The translations under genes were made by a program, and so were the position numbers. A stretch of 64,000 nt of DNA, from positions 15,300 through 79,299 of the forward strand of contig LJUI01000004.1 of the NCBI GenBank assembly GCA_001303705.1. The letters are read 5' to 3'. The notes under the pieces are model-generated. The model was not told where the DNA came from, made no database searches, and worked only from the letters and a program-made list of their open reading frames with translations. The stretch comes from a candidate division TA06 bacterium SM23_40. GTDB taxonomy: Bacteria > LJUI01 > SM1-40. Below, in pieces: positions 1-9,411 of this stretch. Each line of letters begins with the position of its first letter. The first letter of the stretch is position 1.

Positions 1-1774
1 CGCTACAGTCTTCGTTGAGCCGCTCCCGGTGGTGGAGGGGAATAATCGGCTCCGCCAGCTGGCGTGCGAAGAGGAGGATGAGATCGCCCGCATCCTCGTA
101 CAGCTGACATCGCATGTGGGCGAGGCAGCGGATGCGATCGAAGAAGATCTGCAGGTACTCAAGCACCTTGATCTCCGGTACGGCCAGGCGAGACTATCGA
201 TCGATCTGGACTGCATTGCTCCGGAGATGAACGAAGAGGGGCAGATCGACATCCGCTCAGGGCGTCATCCGCTGCTCCTCGCAAGGCCTGGTGACGGCTC
301 AGAGGTTGTACCGCTTGATGTCAGACTCGGAGACGAGGATGCGCTCCTATTGCTTCTCACCGGACCCAACACCGGAGGGAAGACAGTTGCTCTCAAGACA
401 GTCGGACTCCTCACCCTTATGGCGCAGGCCGGGCTCCATGTTCCCGCGAAGCCGGGTACCCGTCTCGCCCTGTTTCAGAGTATCTACGCAGATATCGGAG
501 ACGAGCAATCGATCGAGGAGAGTCTCTCTACATTCTCCTCACATCTTCAGCAGATCGTGAAAATCCTCGATGAAGCCGATCAACGTTCGCTCGTGCTCCT
601 GGACGAGGTCGGAGTCGGAACCGATCCCGTACAGGGGGCGGCGCTGGCGATGGCGGTGATGGAGGAGCTCGTTGAACGTTCGGCGCGGGTAGTCGCTACT
701 ACCCATTACGGATCGCTCAAGGCCTTCGCACACGACCGGCATGGTATGGAAAATGCCGCCATGGAGTTCGATCCGGAGACGCTGCGCCCGACATACCGAG
801 TACGCATGGGAGTGCCGGGCTCCTCGAATGCATTCATAATAGCGAGGCGGCTCGGGATGCCGCCGGAGGTCGCAGAGAAGGCTCAGCGGTTCGTCGATTC
901 CGACGAATTGAGAGTAGATGATCTTCTCGTTCGGCTCGAGCATCGGGTGGCGGAGGCAGAGGAGAGAGAGCAGAGGCTCGGTGAGAAGGAGCGCGAGCTG
1001 GATGAGATGCTTGATCGCTACCGCAAGGAGCTCGGCACCATCGACGAGCGCAGGCGGAATGTCACTGAGCGCGCACGCGAGGAGGCGAGAGATCTCGTCA
1101 GGCAGACGAAGGCGCAGGTTGAGGAGCTGGTCAGGGAGATCAGAGAGTCGGGCGCAGCGAAGGAGGTCGTACAGCGTACGCACCGTGAGCTGAATCAGCT
1201 CTCGAAGCACATCGAGCCCACGGTGCGCCGCGAGCGTCATCGTCCCCTCGACAAGGTCGCGGTGGGGCAGTCGGTGAGGGTCCGTCCGCTGGACTCGATT
1301 GGCATCGTGCGGACGCCTCCCGATGATCAGGGGAGGGTGGAGGTTGAACTCGGGGGGATGCGTCTCCACGTCTCCCTTGGCGATCTGGGGAGCGTCAGGC
1401 AGGACGAGGGGGCGGAGAGGGATCGCCCCAGGGGCGGCACGAGGGCCGTCCTCGACGCCTCGAAGAAGTATTCGGTCCGGCTCGACCTGCGCGGCCTCTA
1501 CATTCATGACATCGCCGACAAGATCGACAAATTCATCGATGATGCCCAGGTTGCGGGGCTCGCTACCCTGCGCATAGTACACGGGAAGGGGACGGGTGCA
1601 CTCCGCAAGGAGGTGGAGAGGGTCCTCCGTAACGATGTCCGCGTGAGAGAGTACCATCTCGCGGGCTGGAACGAGGGAGGTACCGGGGTCACAGTCGTGA
1701 GCCTGGCGCGCGACCATGAAGCAGGCGTAGATGAGGGCGGGGCTGATCGGGAACCGACGGCAGACGAGCGATAG
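1..1774 (+). CDS. mutS2: MutS2 family ATPase/endonuclease, 5'-truncated by window edge
   Basis: The frame is open from base 2 with no stop, so the N-terminal part lies outside the window and about 590 codons remain. The start of the fragment already matches the MutS2 core. The ABC-type ATPase follows: Walker A GPNTGGKT near fragment residue 121 and Walker B LVLLDE near residue 200. Next comes a long charged coiled-coil stretch (about 300-400) typical of MutS2, and a C-terminal Smr domain (about 490-575) with LDLRG and HGKGTGAL motifs. MutS2 proteins bind branched or collided-ribosome-associated nucleic acid; roles in suppressing recombination and in ribosome rescue are described for the family. 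The gene lies 14 bp upstream of dnaG in the same direction, suggesting cotranscription. Family identity is secure; the precise role here is inferred. Confidence 0.95.
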   Translation, partial: ATVFVEPLPVVEGNNRLRQLACEEEDEIARILVQLTSHVGEAADAIEEDLQVLKHLDLRYGQARLSIDLDCIAPEMNEEGQIDIRSGRHPLLLARPGDGSEVVPLDVRLGDEDALLLLLTGPNTGGKTVALKTVGLLTLMAQAGLHVPAKPGTRLALFQSIYADIGDEQSIEESLSTFSSHLQQIVKILDEADQRSLVLLDEVGVGTDPVQGAALAMAVMEELVERSARVVATTHYGSLKAFAHDRHGMENAAMEFDPETLRPTYRVRMGVPGSSNAFIIARRLGMPPEVAEKAQRFVDSDELRVDDLLVRLEHRVAEAEEREQRLGEKERELDEMLDRYRKELGTIDERRRNVTERAREEARDLVRQTKAQVEELVREIRESGAAKEVVQRTHRELNQLSKHIEPTVRRERHRPLDKVAVGQSVRVRPLDSIGIVRTPPDDQGRVEVELGGMRLHVSLGDLGSVRQDEGAERDRPRGGTRAVLDASKKYSVRLDLRGLYIHDIADKIDKFIDDAQVAGLATLRIVHGKGTGALRKEVERVLRNDVRVREYHLAGWNEGGTGVTVVSLARDHEAGVDEGGADREPTADER

Positions 1775-1788
1775 AGGGAATATCCGCC

Positions 1789-3600
1789 ATGGCGAGGATT
1801 GCGGCAGAGATCATCGAGCAGGTGCGTGAGGCGACAGATATCGTCGCTCTCATCTCGGAGTATGTCCCGCTCAAGAAAGCCGGTCGCAGATACCGAGCAC
1901 TCTGCCCGTTCCATACGGAGAAGACGCCCTCGTTCTTCGTCGATCCCGAGCGTCAGATGTATCATTGTTTCGGTTGCCGCGCAGGGGGCAACGCGTTCGG
2001 GTTCCTCATGGAACACGAGAAGATGGGCTTCGTTGAAGCGGTCAGGATGCTCGCTCAGCGAGCCGGCATTCCGATACCCGAACGGGGCCGGTCGGCGGCG
2101 AGCGAGCGGTTCGATCCACTCTATGAGGCCAACGCCCTGGCTGTACGGTTCTACCACCGCCTCCTGCTGCGAACCGAGGGAGATGTCGCGAGGCGCTATC
2201 TCTCTCAGCGGGGATTCGTCGACGAGATCCTCGAGACGTTCCAGCTCGGTTACGCGCCCGGGGGATGGGATGGTCTGTTGCGGGAGGCTCGACGCGCTGG
2301 TGTTGCGCCCGAGGTGCTGGAACGGGCGGGTCTCGTCATTGAGTCGGAGAAGGGCGGACACTACGATCGGTTTCGTCATCGCGTTGTCTTTCCTATCTTC
2401 AGTCTTGCGGGTAGAGTTGTCGGATTCGGAGGACGAGCGCTCGGCGATGATGTGGTGAAGTATGTCAATTCTCCTGAGACACCAATCTATCACAAGGGGC
2501 GTGTGCTGTACGGTCTGTTCCAGGCTAAGGATGAGATACGACACACCGGCCGCGCGTTCGTCGTGGAGGGTTACACCGATCTCCTTCGTCTCGTGCAGCA
2601 CGGGATCACTAATGTGGTTGCTACCTCGGGAACTGCACTGACTGCCGACCAGGGACGTCTGTTGGCACGATACGCGGGAGAGGCGGTACTCGTCTTCGAT
2701 GGAGACGATGCAGGAGCTGCTGCCGCTCTGCGGGGGAGCGACGAGCTCCTGGCAGCAGGTCTCGAGGTGAGAATTGCCTCAGTGCCGCCAGGGTCGGATC
2801 CGGATGCGTGGGTCGGGGAGGTAGGGAAGGAGGTCTTCCTGAAGCACGTCGCCGGGGCGAGAAGCGCGTTCGATGTAAAGCTCGCGCATGCGGCAGCGGG
2901 ACGTCCTCTGACGGATCCTGACACGAAGGTATCGGTGATTAAAGCGATGGCCCCGACGCTCGCGGGTACCGGGGACGAGGTTCAGCGGAAGGTATATGCA
3001 CATGAGCTGGCGACACGGCTCCGCGTGGATGAATCGAGGATCTGGGAGGCTATGGCGCGTGCCGGTGTCCCGGAAGAGGAGAATCTGGCAGGTGAGCCGG
3101 GGCGGAGCGTCCAGGAGGAGGCCGAGATGCAGTTGCTTGGCCTGGCGCTGGCGGACAGAGATGTGATGGAACAGATCGCTGGTTCTCTCAGAGCGAGCGA
3201 TCTCGTACCAGGCCTGCGGCGGAGATTGATCGAGATCCTGCTCGATGCCTGGGAGAAGGGCCAGTGGCTGGATGCGTCGAGACTGCTCGATCGTGCTGAA
3301 GACGAGGAATGGGGCCGAGTCATCAGCGACGCGGTCTTTGCAGCCGAGACGGTGAGCGAGCCGGGGGACGCAGCCTGCAAGTGTGTGGTGGCACTCAAGC
3401 GATTTCAGTTCGAGCGTATGATCAGGGAGGTGAAGAGAAAGATCGATGAGACGGAACAGGACGGAGATGAGCGGCTCCTTGCTGCTTTGCTTAAGGAGCT
3501 CCAGGAGCTGGTGAAACGGAGGAATGTGATCGTTACTGAGGGGGAGCGGGCACTACGTCCACCGAGCGGTGGTTCTCGAGGCAGTGTGAGAGGTGCTTGA
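1789..3600 (+). CDS. dnaG: DNA primase DnaG
   Basis: This primase synthesises RNA primers for DNA replication. The 603-residue product has the N-terminal CHC2 zinc finger (C39, H42, C60, C63), the primase core, and a Toprim domain with EGYTD near residue 260 and a DGDDAG acidic motif near 304. The C-terminal helicase-interaction region is divergent but of normal length. The ATG at 1789 fits the family N-terminus ([15 protein letters not shown]). The stop codon abuts the rpoD start region, giving the classic dnaG-rpoD pair of the macromolecular-synthesis operon. No odd features. Confidence 0.97.
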   Translation: MARIAAEIIEQVREATDIVALISEYVPLKKAGRRYRALCPFHTEKTPSFFVDPERQMYHCFGCRAGGNAFGFLMEHEKMGFVEAVRMLAQRAGIPIPERGRSAASERFDPLYEANALAVRFYHRLLLRTEGDVARRYLSQRGFVDEILETFQLGYAPGGWDGLLREARRAGVAPEVLERAGLVIESEKGGHYDRFRHRVVFPIFSLAGRVVGFGGRALGDDVVKYVNSPETPIYHKGRVLYGLFQAKDEIRHTGRAFVVEGYTDLLRLVQHGITNVVATSGTALTADQGRLLARYAGEAVLVFDGDDAGAAAALRGSDELLAAGLEVRIASVPPGSDPDAWVGEVGKEVFLKHVAGARSAFDVKLAHAAAGRPLTDPDTKVSVIKAMAPTLAGTGDEVQRKVYAHELATRLRVDESRIWEAMARAGVPEEENLAGEPGRSVQEEAEMQLLGLALADRDVMEQIAGSLRASDLVPGLRRRLIEILLDAWEKGQWLDASRLLDRAEDEEWGRVISDAVFAAETVSEPGDAACKCVVALKRFQFERMIREVKRKIDETEQDGDERLLAALLKELQELVKRRNVIVTEGERALRPPSGGSRGSVRGA

Positions 3601-3602
3601 TA

Positions 3603-5339
3603 GTGGAGAAGAGTTACATCGATCGGCAGACCGAGCGGATCGTCAAGGTGGCCAAAGCTCAGGGGCGAATTACGTACGAGAAGATCAACGAGCTCCTTCC
3701 CGATGACATTGTGAGCGCCGACGCGATCGACAGCCTCATCATCGCCCTGACGGAGATGGGGATCGAGGTGATCGATAAGGGGGAGCCGGAGACAGCGCGG
3801 AGACCTCGCGAGAGGAAACGGCCGACAAAATCGGAATTGGGGATGGTCAAGTTCGACGATCCCGTGCGGATGTACCTTCGCGAGATGGGCCGGGTACCAT
3901 TGTTGGACAGGGACATGGAGGTCGAGATCGCAAAGAGGATCGAGGCCGGCCAGAAGATGATTGCTGCGACTGTTTATCAATCGTCTTTGTCGATCAAGGA
4001 GTTAGCTGCTCTAGGGCAGAAGCTGCGGCGAGGCAAGTTGCCGATTGAGGACTTTGTGCGCATAGATACGAGTGGTTGGTCGAGTCGGTACTCGGGGTGG
4101 AAGGAACGTCAGACGGCCCTGAGGTCCCTCAAGCTCGTGGAGAAATACCGCAACGAGCTCGATGGCATCGAGAGGCGGCTGAAGGGGGAAAAGAACGAGA
4201 AGCGGAGAGCTGAACTCGTGACGCGGCACCAGCGCGTCTCGCAGAAGATCGTCGAACGACTGGAACGGCTCGGCATCCACCCGAACCAGCTCGATCGGCT
4301 CGTCGATCGGCTCAAGGCACTTGTCCGGAAAATCGGCGAGAGCGAACGTGAGATCGCTGCTGATGCGAAAAAGCTGAAGGTAGAACCAGCCGTCATTCTC
4401 CGCACGGCACGGTGCGTGCAGAGGGGGGGGAAGGGGTCACGGCGAGCGCTCTCCGACACGGGCTGCAGCAAGGCGGAGATCCTGGAAGCTGCCAGGCGCA
4501 TCCGGAACTGCCAGCGCAAGATCCGGCGCGTGGAGATGGATGCGAGAATGTCTCACCAGGAGATACAGGGGCTCGTGGATACCATCTGCCGCTGCGAGAG
4601 GGCGATCGAGCGGGCGAAGCGTGAGATGATCGAGGCCAACGTCCGTCTCGTCATCAGTATCGCAAAGCGCTACACTAACCGTGGTCTCGAGTTCATCGAT
4701 CTGATCCAGGAGGGAAACAGCGGCCTGATGAAGGCCGTGGAGAAGTTCGATTACCGGAAGGGCTACAAGTTCAGCACCTATGCCACATGGTGGATCCGGC
4801 AGGCGATAACTCGAGCGATTGCCGATCAGGCGCGGACCATACGTGTCCCTGTTCACATGATCGAGGCGATCAACAAGGTAGTGAGGGCATCGAGGTCCCT
4901 GGTACAGGAGTATGGGCGTGAGCCGACGCCGGATGAGATTGCCGAGCGCCTCGATCTGCCCCTGGAGAAGGTCAAGAGCGTGTTCAAGGTGGCGCAGGAA
5001 CCTATATCTCTCGATCGGCCGATAGGGGAGGATGAGGATAGTCACTTCGGCGATTTCATCGAGGACACCGGTATCGTCTCGCCGGCGCAGTCAGCCGCTC
5101 TCCTCATGCTCCAGGAGCGAATGGAGAAGGTGCTGACGACGCTGAGCCGGCGCGAAGAGAAGGTGATTCGGCTCAGGTTCGGGATCGGAGATGGGTGTCC
5201 GCGGACGCTCGAGGAGGTAGGGAGTATCTTCAATGTGACCCGTGAGCGAGTGCGTCAGATCGAGGCGAAGGCGCTGAGGAAGCTACGTCACCCAACTCGC
5301 TCGAGGAGGCTTAAGGGCTATCTCGATATGTCGCCCTGA
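3603..5339 (+). CDS. rpoD: RNA polymerase primary sigma factor RpoD
   Basis: This is the housekeeping sigma-70 factor. Region 1.1 is at the N-terminus, region 1.2 ([16 protein letters not shown]) near residue 85, and a charged non-conserved insert spans roughly 115-330. Region 2 ([20 protein letters not shown], then [13 protein letters not shown]) lies at about 350-400, region 3 at about 415-495, and region 4 with the helix-turn-helix [18 protein letters not shown] ends near 565. A TTG at 3597 overlaps the dnaG stop, but the GTG at 3603 is preferred because the AGAGGTG ribosome-binding site lies 7 bases upstream of it. The vegetative promoters found in this window (TTGACN-17-TANNNT) are what this factor should read. 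Confidence 0.96.
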   Translation: MEKSYIDRQTERIVKVAKAQGRITYEKINELLPDDIVSADAIDSLIIALTEMGIEVIDKGEPETARRPRERKRPTKSELGMVKFDDPVRMYLREMGRVPLLDRDMEVEIAKRIEAGQKMIAATVYQSSLSIKELAALGQKLRRGKLPIEDFVRIDTSGWSSRYSGWKERQTALRSLKLVEKYRNELDGIERRLKGEKNEKRRAELVTRHQRVSQKIVERLERLGIHPNQLDRLVDRLKALVRKIGESEREIAADAKKLKVEPAVILRTARCVQRGGKGSRRALSDTGCSKAEILEAARRIRNCQRKIRRVEMDARMSHQEIQGLVDTICRCERAIERAKREMIEANVRLVISIAKRYTNRGLEFIDLIQEGNSGLMKAVEKFDYRKGYKFSTYATWWIRQAITRAIADQARTIRVPVHMIEAINKVVRASRSLVQEYGREPTPDEIAERLDLPLEKVKSVFKVAQEPISLDRPIGEDEDSHFGDFIEDTGIVSPAQSAALLMLQERMEKVLTTLSRREEKVIRLRFGIGDGCPRTLEEVGSIFNVTRERVRQIEAKALRKLRHPTRSRRLKGYLDMSP

Positions 5340-5369
5340 CGAAGCGCCGGCGGTCGGGTGATGCAACTG

Positions 5370-5398
5370 TTGACATCGTCAGTATGGTCATCCATAAT
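5370..5398 (+). promoter_or_regulatory. Sigma-70 promoter for the CAT tRNA
   Basis: A perfect -35 TTGACA (5370-5375), a 17-bp spacer and -10 CATAAT (5393-5398) lie 20 bp before the tRNA 5' end. Transcription should start near 5405. This is one of the best matches to consensus in the window. Confidence 0.8.
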
Positions 5399-5418
5399 GG
5401 CGTCCAGTCGGATCGGGA

Positions 5419-5495
5419 GGGCCCATAGCTCAGTTGGTTAGAGCGGCTGACTCATAATCAGCTGGTCCCAGGTTCGAGTCCTGGTGGGCCCACCA
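5419..5495 (+). tRNA. tRNA with CAT anticodon, probably tRNA-Ile2 (lysidine type), else tRNA-Met
   Basis: A full cloverleaf can be drawn. The acceptor arm GGGCCCA pairs with TGGGCCC, the D-arm is GCTC...GAGC, and the anticodon stem GCTGA/TCAGC carries loop CTCATAA. The T-arm is CCAGG/CCTGG with TTCGAGT, and the CCA end is encoded. A CAT anticodon can be elongator Met, initiator Met or Ile2 (modified by TilS). The A-U-free GGGCCC acceptor end resembles isoleucine tRNAs, and the initiator-type C1-A72 mismatch is absent, so Ile2 is preferred over Met. Confidence 0.9.
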
Positions 5496-5542
5496 TTGAA
5501 TAGAGCGGCTGACCGCCAGTCAGGGGCAGGACGGCCGGTGAT

Positions 5543-5572
5543 GCCCACCTTTCCGGGGTGGGCTCCTCTCTT
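5543..5572 (+). terminator. Possible terminator downstream of the tRNA
   Basis: A 7-bp GC-rich stem, GCCCACC (5543-5549) with GGTGGGC (5557-5563), is followed by the pyrimidine-rich tract TCCTCTCTT rather than a clean T-run. Its position 48 bp after the tRNA fits a terminator. Confidence 0.5.
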
Positions 5573-5622
5573 CCGGGACACCGCCTCACGTCCCGCACTC
5601 CTGTATGCGCCCCACAATTCGC

Positions 5623-5651
5623 TTGACGCGGCATCGGGCGCGGGGTATCCT
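5623..5651 (+). promoter_or_regulatory. Sigma-70 promoter for the Yip1/adaptor/permease operon
   Basis: TTGACG (5623-5628), a 17-bp spacer and TATCCT (5646-5651) are followed by a leader of about 105 bases to the GTG at 5764. The same hexamer pair with the same spacing recurs at 62735. Confidence 0.75.
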
Positions 5652-5763
5652 GTCATGATTCTCTTTCCCGTGAATCTGTTTTCGTGGAACATTCTTGAGC
5701 GGAGGACGTAAGTTTCAGTAGAGCGGGTTTGTTGGCGCCACAAAGGAGAAGGAGGGTACGCAA

Positions 5764-6510
5764 GTGGCCAACGGACAGAATGAGCAAGCAGAGGCCGGCC
5801 CGTCTATGCCCTGGTACCGCCGTATCATCGCGGTCTTTGCGGCACCCGGCGAGCTCTTCGGACATCTCTCTGACAGGCCGGACTGGATCCTGCCGACCAT
5901 TGTGGGGGTGGTGATCATCCTGCTCATCATGGCTGTGCTGGCTCCCCGAGTTATTCTTCCCATGCAGGAAGAGGCGATGATGGAGCGGCTGAGTTCCCGG
6001 CCCGATGTCAGCCCGGATGAGATTGACGCTATGCGGCAGCGAGTGCGCGGGCCCATCGCGATGGTGTCCACCCTGGCGGGAACGGCGATCATGCACCCTG
6101 TGGCACTTGTCATCCAGGCGGCTGTCTTCTACTGGGTATTCCTCATCCTGGGAGGAGAACTCACCTATCGCAAGGCACTTTCGGTAGCCGCCTATGCTTC
6201 TCTCATTGCTGTGCTCGGCGTGGTGCTGAATGCTCCGCTCAGGATCTTGAAGGAGTCGCTTTTCGCAGGGACGAATCTCGGGATCCTCCTGCCGCCGGAA
6301 TCCGAAGGGACGTTTTTCCACACGCTGCTCGTCCAGGTGGATCTCTTCACGATCTGGAGGCTGCTCGTCATAGCGGCGGGAATGGCGGCAATCGCAAAGG
6401 TCTCCCAGGCGAAGGCTCGTCTCACAGTGGGGATCCTCTGGGTTGTCTGGATCGTCATCTCTGCAGGGGGATCGATGCTTCCCAGGCTCATGTTTGGGGC
6501 AGCGGGATAG
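5764..6510 (+). CDS. Yip1-family integral membrane protein
   Basis: This 248-residue protein starts with GTG, preceded by GGAGAAGGAGGG. It has a short cytoplasmic N-terminus with the PGELFGHL-like motif typical of bacterial Yip1-domain proteins. About five hydrophobic segments follow, near residues 38-60, 105-128, 138-160, 185-205 and 215-235, with a soluble acidic loop (about 65-95) between the first two. Bacterial Yip1 proteins have no settled function. The gene leads an operon with an HlyD-type adaptor and a MacB-like permease, so a membrane-transport role is plausible but unproven. Confidence 0.8.
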   Translation: MANGQNEQAEAGPSMPWYRRIIAVFAAPGELFGHLSDRPDWILPTIVGVVIILLIMAVLAPRVILPMQEEAMMERLSSRPDVSPDEIDAMRQRVRGPIAMVSTLAGTAIMHPVALVIQAAVFYWVFLILGGELTYRKALSVAAYASLIAVLGVVLNAPLRILKESLFAGTNLGILLPPESEGTFFHTLLVQVDLFTIWRLLVIAAGMAAIAKVSQAKARLTVGILWVVWIVISAGGSMLPRLMFGAAG

Positions 6511-6556
6511 CCGTGTTTGCTGGTTCGTCTGGCTCTCGCTACAGGAGGAGTGATAG

Positions 6557-8023
6557 GTGAGAGGGAAGAAGAAACTGATCATCATCCCGATCGTAGTTGT
6601 ACTCGTGGTCGTCATCGTCATCCTCAATATCCGCCGCGAGAAGGGCGGGGTGCGCATTCAGACGGCGAAGGTCACGAATGCGGATATCGTCTCTGAAGTG
6701 AGCGCTCCCGGGAAGGTCGAACCGGTGACGAGGGTGCAGGTGAGCGCCTACGTGATGGGGCGAGTCGTCGAACTGCCCGTGCGTGAGGGCGACTGGGTGG
6801 ACGAGGGCGATGTGCTCGTGGAGATCGATCCGGTCAACTACCAGGCTCTCGTAGCGCAGGCCAGGGCCTCGCTGGAGTTGTCTCAGGCCAGATTGAGGCA
6901 GACGGAGCAATCACTGCAGCGGACGCGTGAACTCTTCGCGCGTGATCTCATATCGAAGGAGGAACTGGAGCGAGTCGAAACCGACTGGTCGGTCCAGAGA
7001 GCGCAAGTCGCCCGGGATCAGGCCGCGCTCCACCAGGCGCTCGATCAGCTCAGCAAGACCACGATCCGGTCCCCACTGTCGGGAGTCGTGACTCAGCTCA
7101 ACGTGGAACAGGGGGAGGTCGTCGTCACCGGCACGATGAATATGCCCGGCTCGGTGATCATGACAGTTGCCAATCTCTCGGAGATGAAAGTTGAAGTGGA
7201 GGTGGATGAGACTGAGGTTCGAGATATCATGCCCGGCCAGGAGGTGGAGATCGCCGTCGATGCGCTGGGGGATACGAGCCTGATCGGCATCGTCGAGACT
7301 GTCGGTGAGGCAGGTGTGGAGACGATGGTCGGTGGGGAGCCGCAGACGAATTTTGAAGTCTCGACGCTCCTGAATAAGGTGCCACCCAAACTCCGGCCCG
7401 GGATGTCGGCCGTGGCACGGATCAAGACCGCGTCGAGGAAGGATGTGCGCGCCGTTCCGATATCGGCAGTGATTCTGCGCGATTGGGAGCGCGAGATTGA
7501 GCAGGCCGAGTCGCGGTCCCCGGGGCGGAGATCCGGGGGCAGGGAAGCGACAGAGCAGGAGGAGTCTCCGGGAGAGCAGCAGCGGGAGGAGGGGGCTCGT
7601 GAGCCAGAACAGGAGGGGATAGTCGAGGAGCCGGTACAGGAACAGAGCACCGAGCAGGCGGGAGAGGGAGATGCGCCGAGCGCGGAGGAGCTCGTGTCTG
7701 GGCAAGCAGGTGGTGAGAGCACGGCTGAGACAGCTGAAACAGAGGGGACGGCGGAGGAGACAGAGCCTGACAGCACTGCAGAGGAGAAGGTCGGCGAGGT
7801 TGAGGTCGTATACGTCGTGCAGGACGGCAAGGCCATTGTCAGGCGGGTGGAGACCGGAATCAGAGATGACAATAACATCGAGATCCTCTCCGGACTGGAA
7901 CTCGATGAAGAGGTGGTGACCGGACCATTCCGCGTTCTCAGGACCCTCAAGCACGAGACACGGGTCAAGGTCGACAACTCCCTCGTGAGAGAAATGGGTG
8001 ACAGGGGGGGCCGAAGACAATGA
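6557..8023 (+). CDS. HlyD/MacA-type periplasmic adaptor protein with acidic insert
   Basis: Adaptors of this family link inner-membrane efflux permeases to outer-membrane channels. The GTG start at 6557 follows AGGAGGAG. Residues 1-7 are basic, then one hydrophobic anchor (about 7-23) is followed by a beta-barrel/lipoyl half (KVEPVTRVQVSAYVMGRVVE), a coiled-coil hairpin (about 95-150), the second lipoyl half (KTTIRSPLSGVVTQLN) and beta-barrel domains. Between about residue 313 and 415 sits a low-complexity stretch rich in E, Q, S, G and T that is absent from ordinary MacA proteins. The conserved fold resumes after it (VQDGKAIVRRVETGI). The stop overlaps the permease ATG (ATGA), showing translational coupling. 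Confidence 0.9.
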   Translation: MRGKKKLIIIPIVVVLVVVIVILNIRREKGGVRIQTAKVTNADIVSEVSAPGKVEPVTRVQVSAYVMGRVVELPVREGDWVDEGDVLVEIDPVNYQALVAQARASLELSQARLRQTEQSLQRTRELFARDLISKEELERVETDWSVQRAQVARDQAALHQALDQLSKTTIRSPLSGVVTQLNVEQGEVVVTGTMNMPGSVIMTVANLSEMKVEVEVDETEVRDIMPGQEVEIAVDALGDTSLIGIVETVGEAGVETMVGGEPQTNFEVSTLLNKVPPKLRPGMSAVARIKTASRKDVRAVPISAVILRDWEREIEQAESRSPGRRSGGREATEQEESPGEQQREEGAREPEQEGIVEEPVQEQSTEQAGEGDAPSAEELVSGQAGGESTAETAETEGTAEETEPDSTAEEKVGEVEVVYVVQDGKAIVRRVETGIRDDNNIEILSGLELDEEVVTGPFRVLRTLKHETRVKVDNSLVREMGDRGGRRQ

Positions 8024-9261
8024 GATGGCTCGAGTTCATAACGTCCGCGCTCACCGCGCTGCGCACCAACAAGCTGCGCTCAACTCTGACCACGCTCGGC
8101 ATCATTATTGGAGTCTTTGCTGTCATCGCAATCATCTCCCTCATCCAGGGGATGAATCGGTTCATCGCCGACCAGATTCAGTCGCTGGGTTCGAACATCA
8201 TCTCTGTCAGCAAGTACCCGTGGGTCAGCCTGGGTGAAGAAGACTGGCGGGAGATCCACAGGCGCAGGCCGCTCACCGTTGAGGATGCTGAGGCGATCTC
8301 ACGTCTTCCGAGCGTTGCCATCGTCGCCCCCAACATCTACAACTGGGGGGGGGAGCAGATCAAATACCGCGATGAGACGGTACGGGATATTCCCGTGATC
8401 GGCGTCACCTCTACGTATCAGGAGGTGAATCTTCACTTCGTCGAGTCCGGCCGGTACATTCAGGAGACCGACAACGAACACCGCCGCCATGTTGTCGTGC
8501 TGGCGCAGGATGTCGTCGATGCGCTTTTTCCGACCAGCGACCCGGTCGGCAAGCGCGTGCGGATTGGCGTACAGGAGTTCTCCGTTGTGGGAGTTCTGGA
8601 GAGGAAGGGTAACTTCCTCGGGCGCAGCCTCGATAACCATATCCTCATCCCGCTCTCCTCGTTCCAGAAGATGTACGGTGCGACAGGACGGAGGGGCCGG
8701 CTCAATTCGGTCACGATCGATGTCCAGCCGAAGAATGCGGCTACGCAGGAGATTGCGATCGATCAGATCACCGAACTCCTCAGGCGCCGCCGCAACGTTC
8801 CGCTTGACGAGCCGGACGACTTCAGCGTCAATACCCAGAGCGCGCTGACAAGCGTATACCGGGCGATCACCGGCACCGCCTTCGCGGTCATGATCGGTGT
8901 CGCCTCGATCTCGCTGATGGTGGGAGGCATCGGCATCATGAATATCATGCTTGTCTCTGTCACCGAGCGGACTCGCGAGATCGGCATCAGGAAGGCGGTT
9001 GGCGCACGCCGCCACGAGATACTGTGGCAGTTTCTGATAGAGGCAGTCACCCTCAGCTGCTTCGGCGGAGGGATCGGCATCGCTCTTGGATTCATTGTAG
9101 CGAAACTTGTCGCAACCTTCACATTCATGCACGCTGCGATCTCGCCGTGGGCCGTTCTTCTCGGATTCGGGTTCTCGGCCGCAGTAGGCATCTTCTTCGG
9201 TATCTTCCCCGCCACAAAGGCGGCCAGACTCGATCCGATCGTCGCCCTCCACTACGAGTAG
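8020..9261 (+). CDS. MacB/FtsX-like ABC transporter permease
   Basis: This 413-residue protein has the MacB topology. The first membrane helix (about 25-47) is preceded by LRTNKLRSTLTTLGIIIGV. A large MacB-type periplasmic domain follows (about 50-280), then a FtsX domain with three helices (about 285-405) including the motif RTREIGIRKAVGARRHEI. Such permeases act as mechanotransmission devices and normally need an ABC ATPase. Here the usual ATPase gene between adaptor and permease is missing: the ATG overlaps the adaptor stop and the next gene is a regulator. The ATPase may be encoded elsewhere. Confidence 0.92.
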   Translation: MRWLEFITSALTALRTNKLRSTLTTLGIIIGVFAVIAIISLIQGMNRFIADQIQSLGSNIISVSKYPWVSLGEEDWREIHRRRPLTVEDAEAISRLPSVAIVAPNIYNWGGEQIKYRDETVRDIPVIGVTSTYQEVNLHFVESGRYIQETDNEHRRHVVVLAQDVVDALFPTSDPVGKRVRIGVQEFSVVGVLERKGNFLGRSLDNHILIPLSSFQKMYGATGRRGRLNSVTIDVQPKNAATQEIAIDQITELLRRRRNVPLDEPDDFSVNTQSALTSVYRAITGTAFAVMIGVASISLMVGGIGIMNIMLVSVTERTREIGIRKAVGARRHEILWQFLIEAVTLSCFGGGIGIALGFIVAKLVATFTFMHAAISPWAVLLGFGFSAAVGIFFGIFPATKAARLDPIVALHYE

Positions 9262-9312
9262 ACTTATCCCTCTACGTATCACTATCTCGCCTTTTCATTC
9301 CCCTGGTGTCGA

Positions 9313-9342
9313 TTGACGTTGCAAAACATGTCGGCCTGTGAT
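9313..9342 (+). promoter_or_regulatory. Possible promoter for the sigma-54 activator gene
   Basis: TTGACG (9313-9318) is a good -35. The best -10 is TGTGAT (9337-9342) with an 18-bp spacer, which is weak. It sits in the only gap before the regulator, about 70 bp upstream of the proposed start. Confidence 0.35.
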
Positions 9343-9411
9343 ACGCTCACTCCGCTCCGGAAAGAGATACTGTCCCCTCATGTGGAGATTGAGAGTTCCG
9401 GGAGGAATGAG

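Noticed and set aside
539-1717. Long minus-strand ORF (392 codons) opposite mutS2
   Set aside because: It is antisense to a well-conserved gene, its product is rich in Arg, Leu and Pro without domains, and it arises from high GC codon bias.
5653-6657. 334-codon minus-strand ORF opposite the Yip1 gene
   Set aside because: It overlaps the promoter at 5623-5651 and the conserved plus-strand gene; it is a codon-bias shadow.
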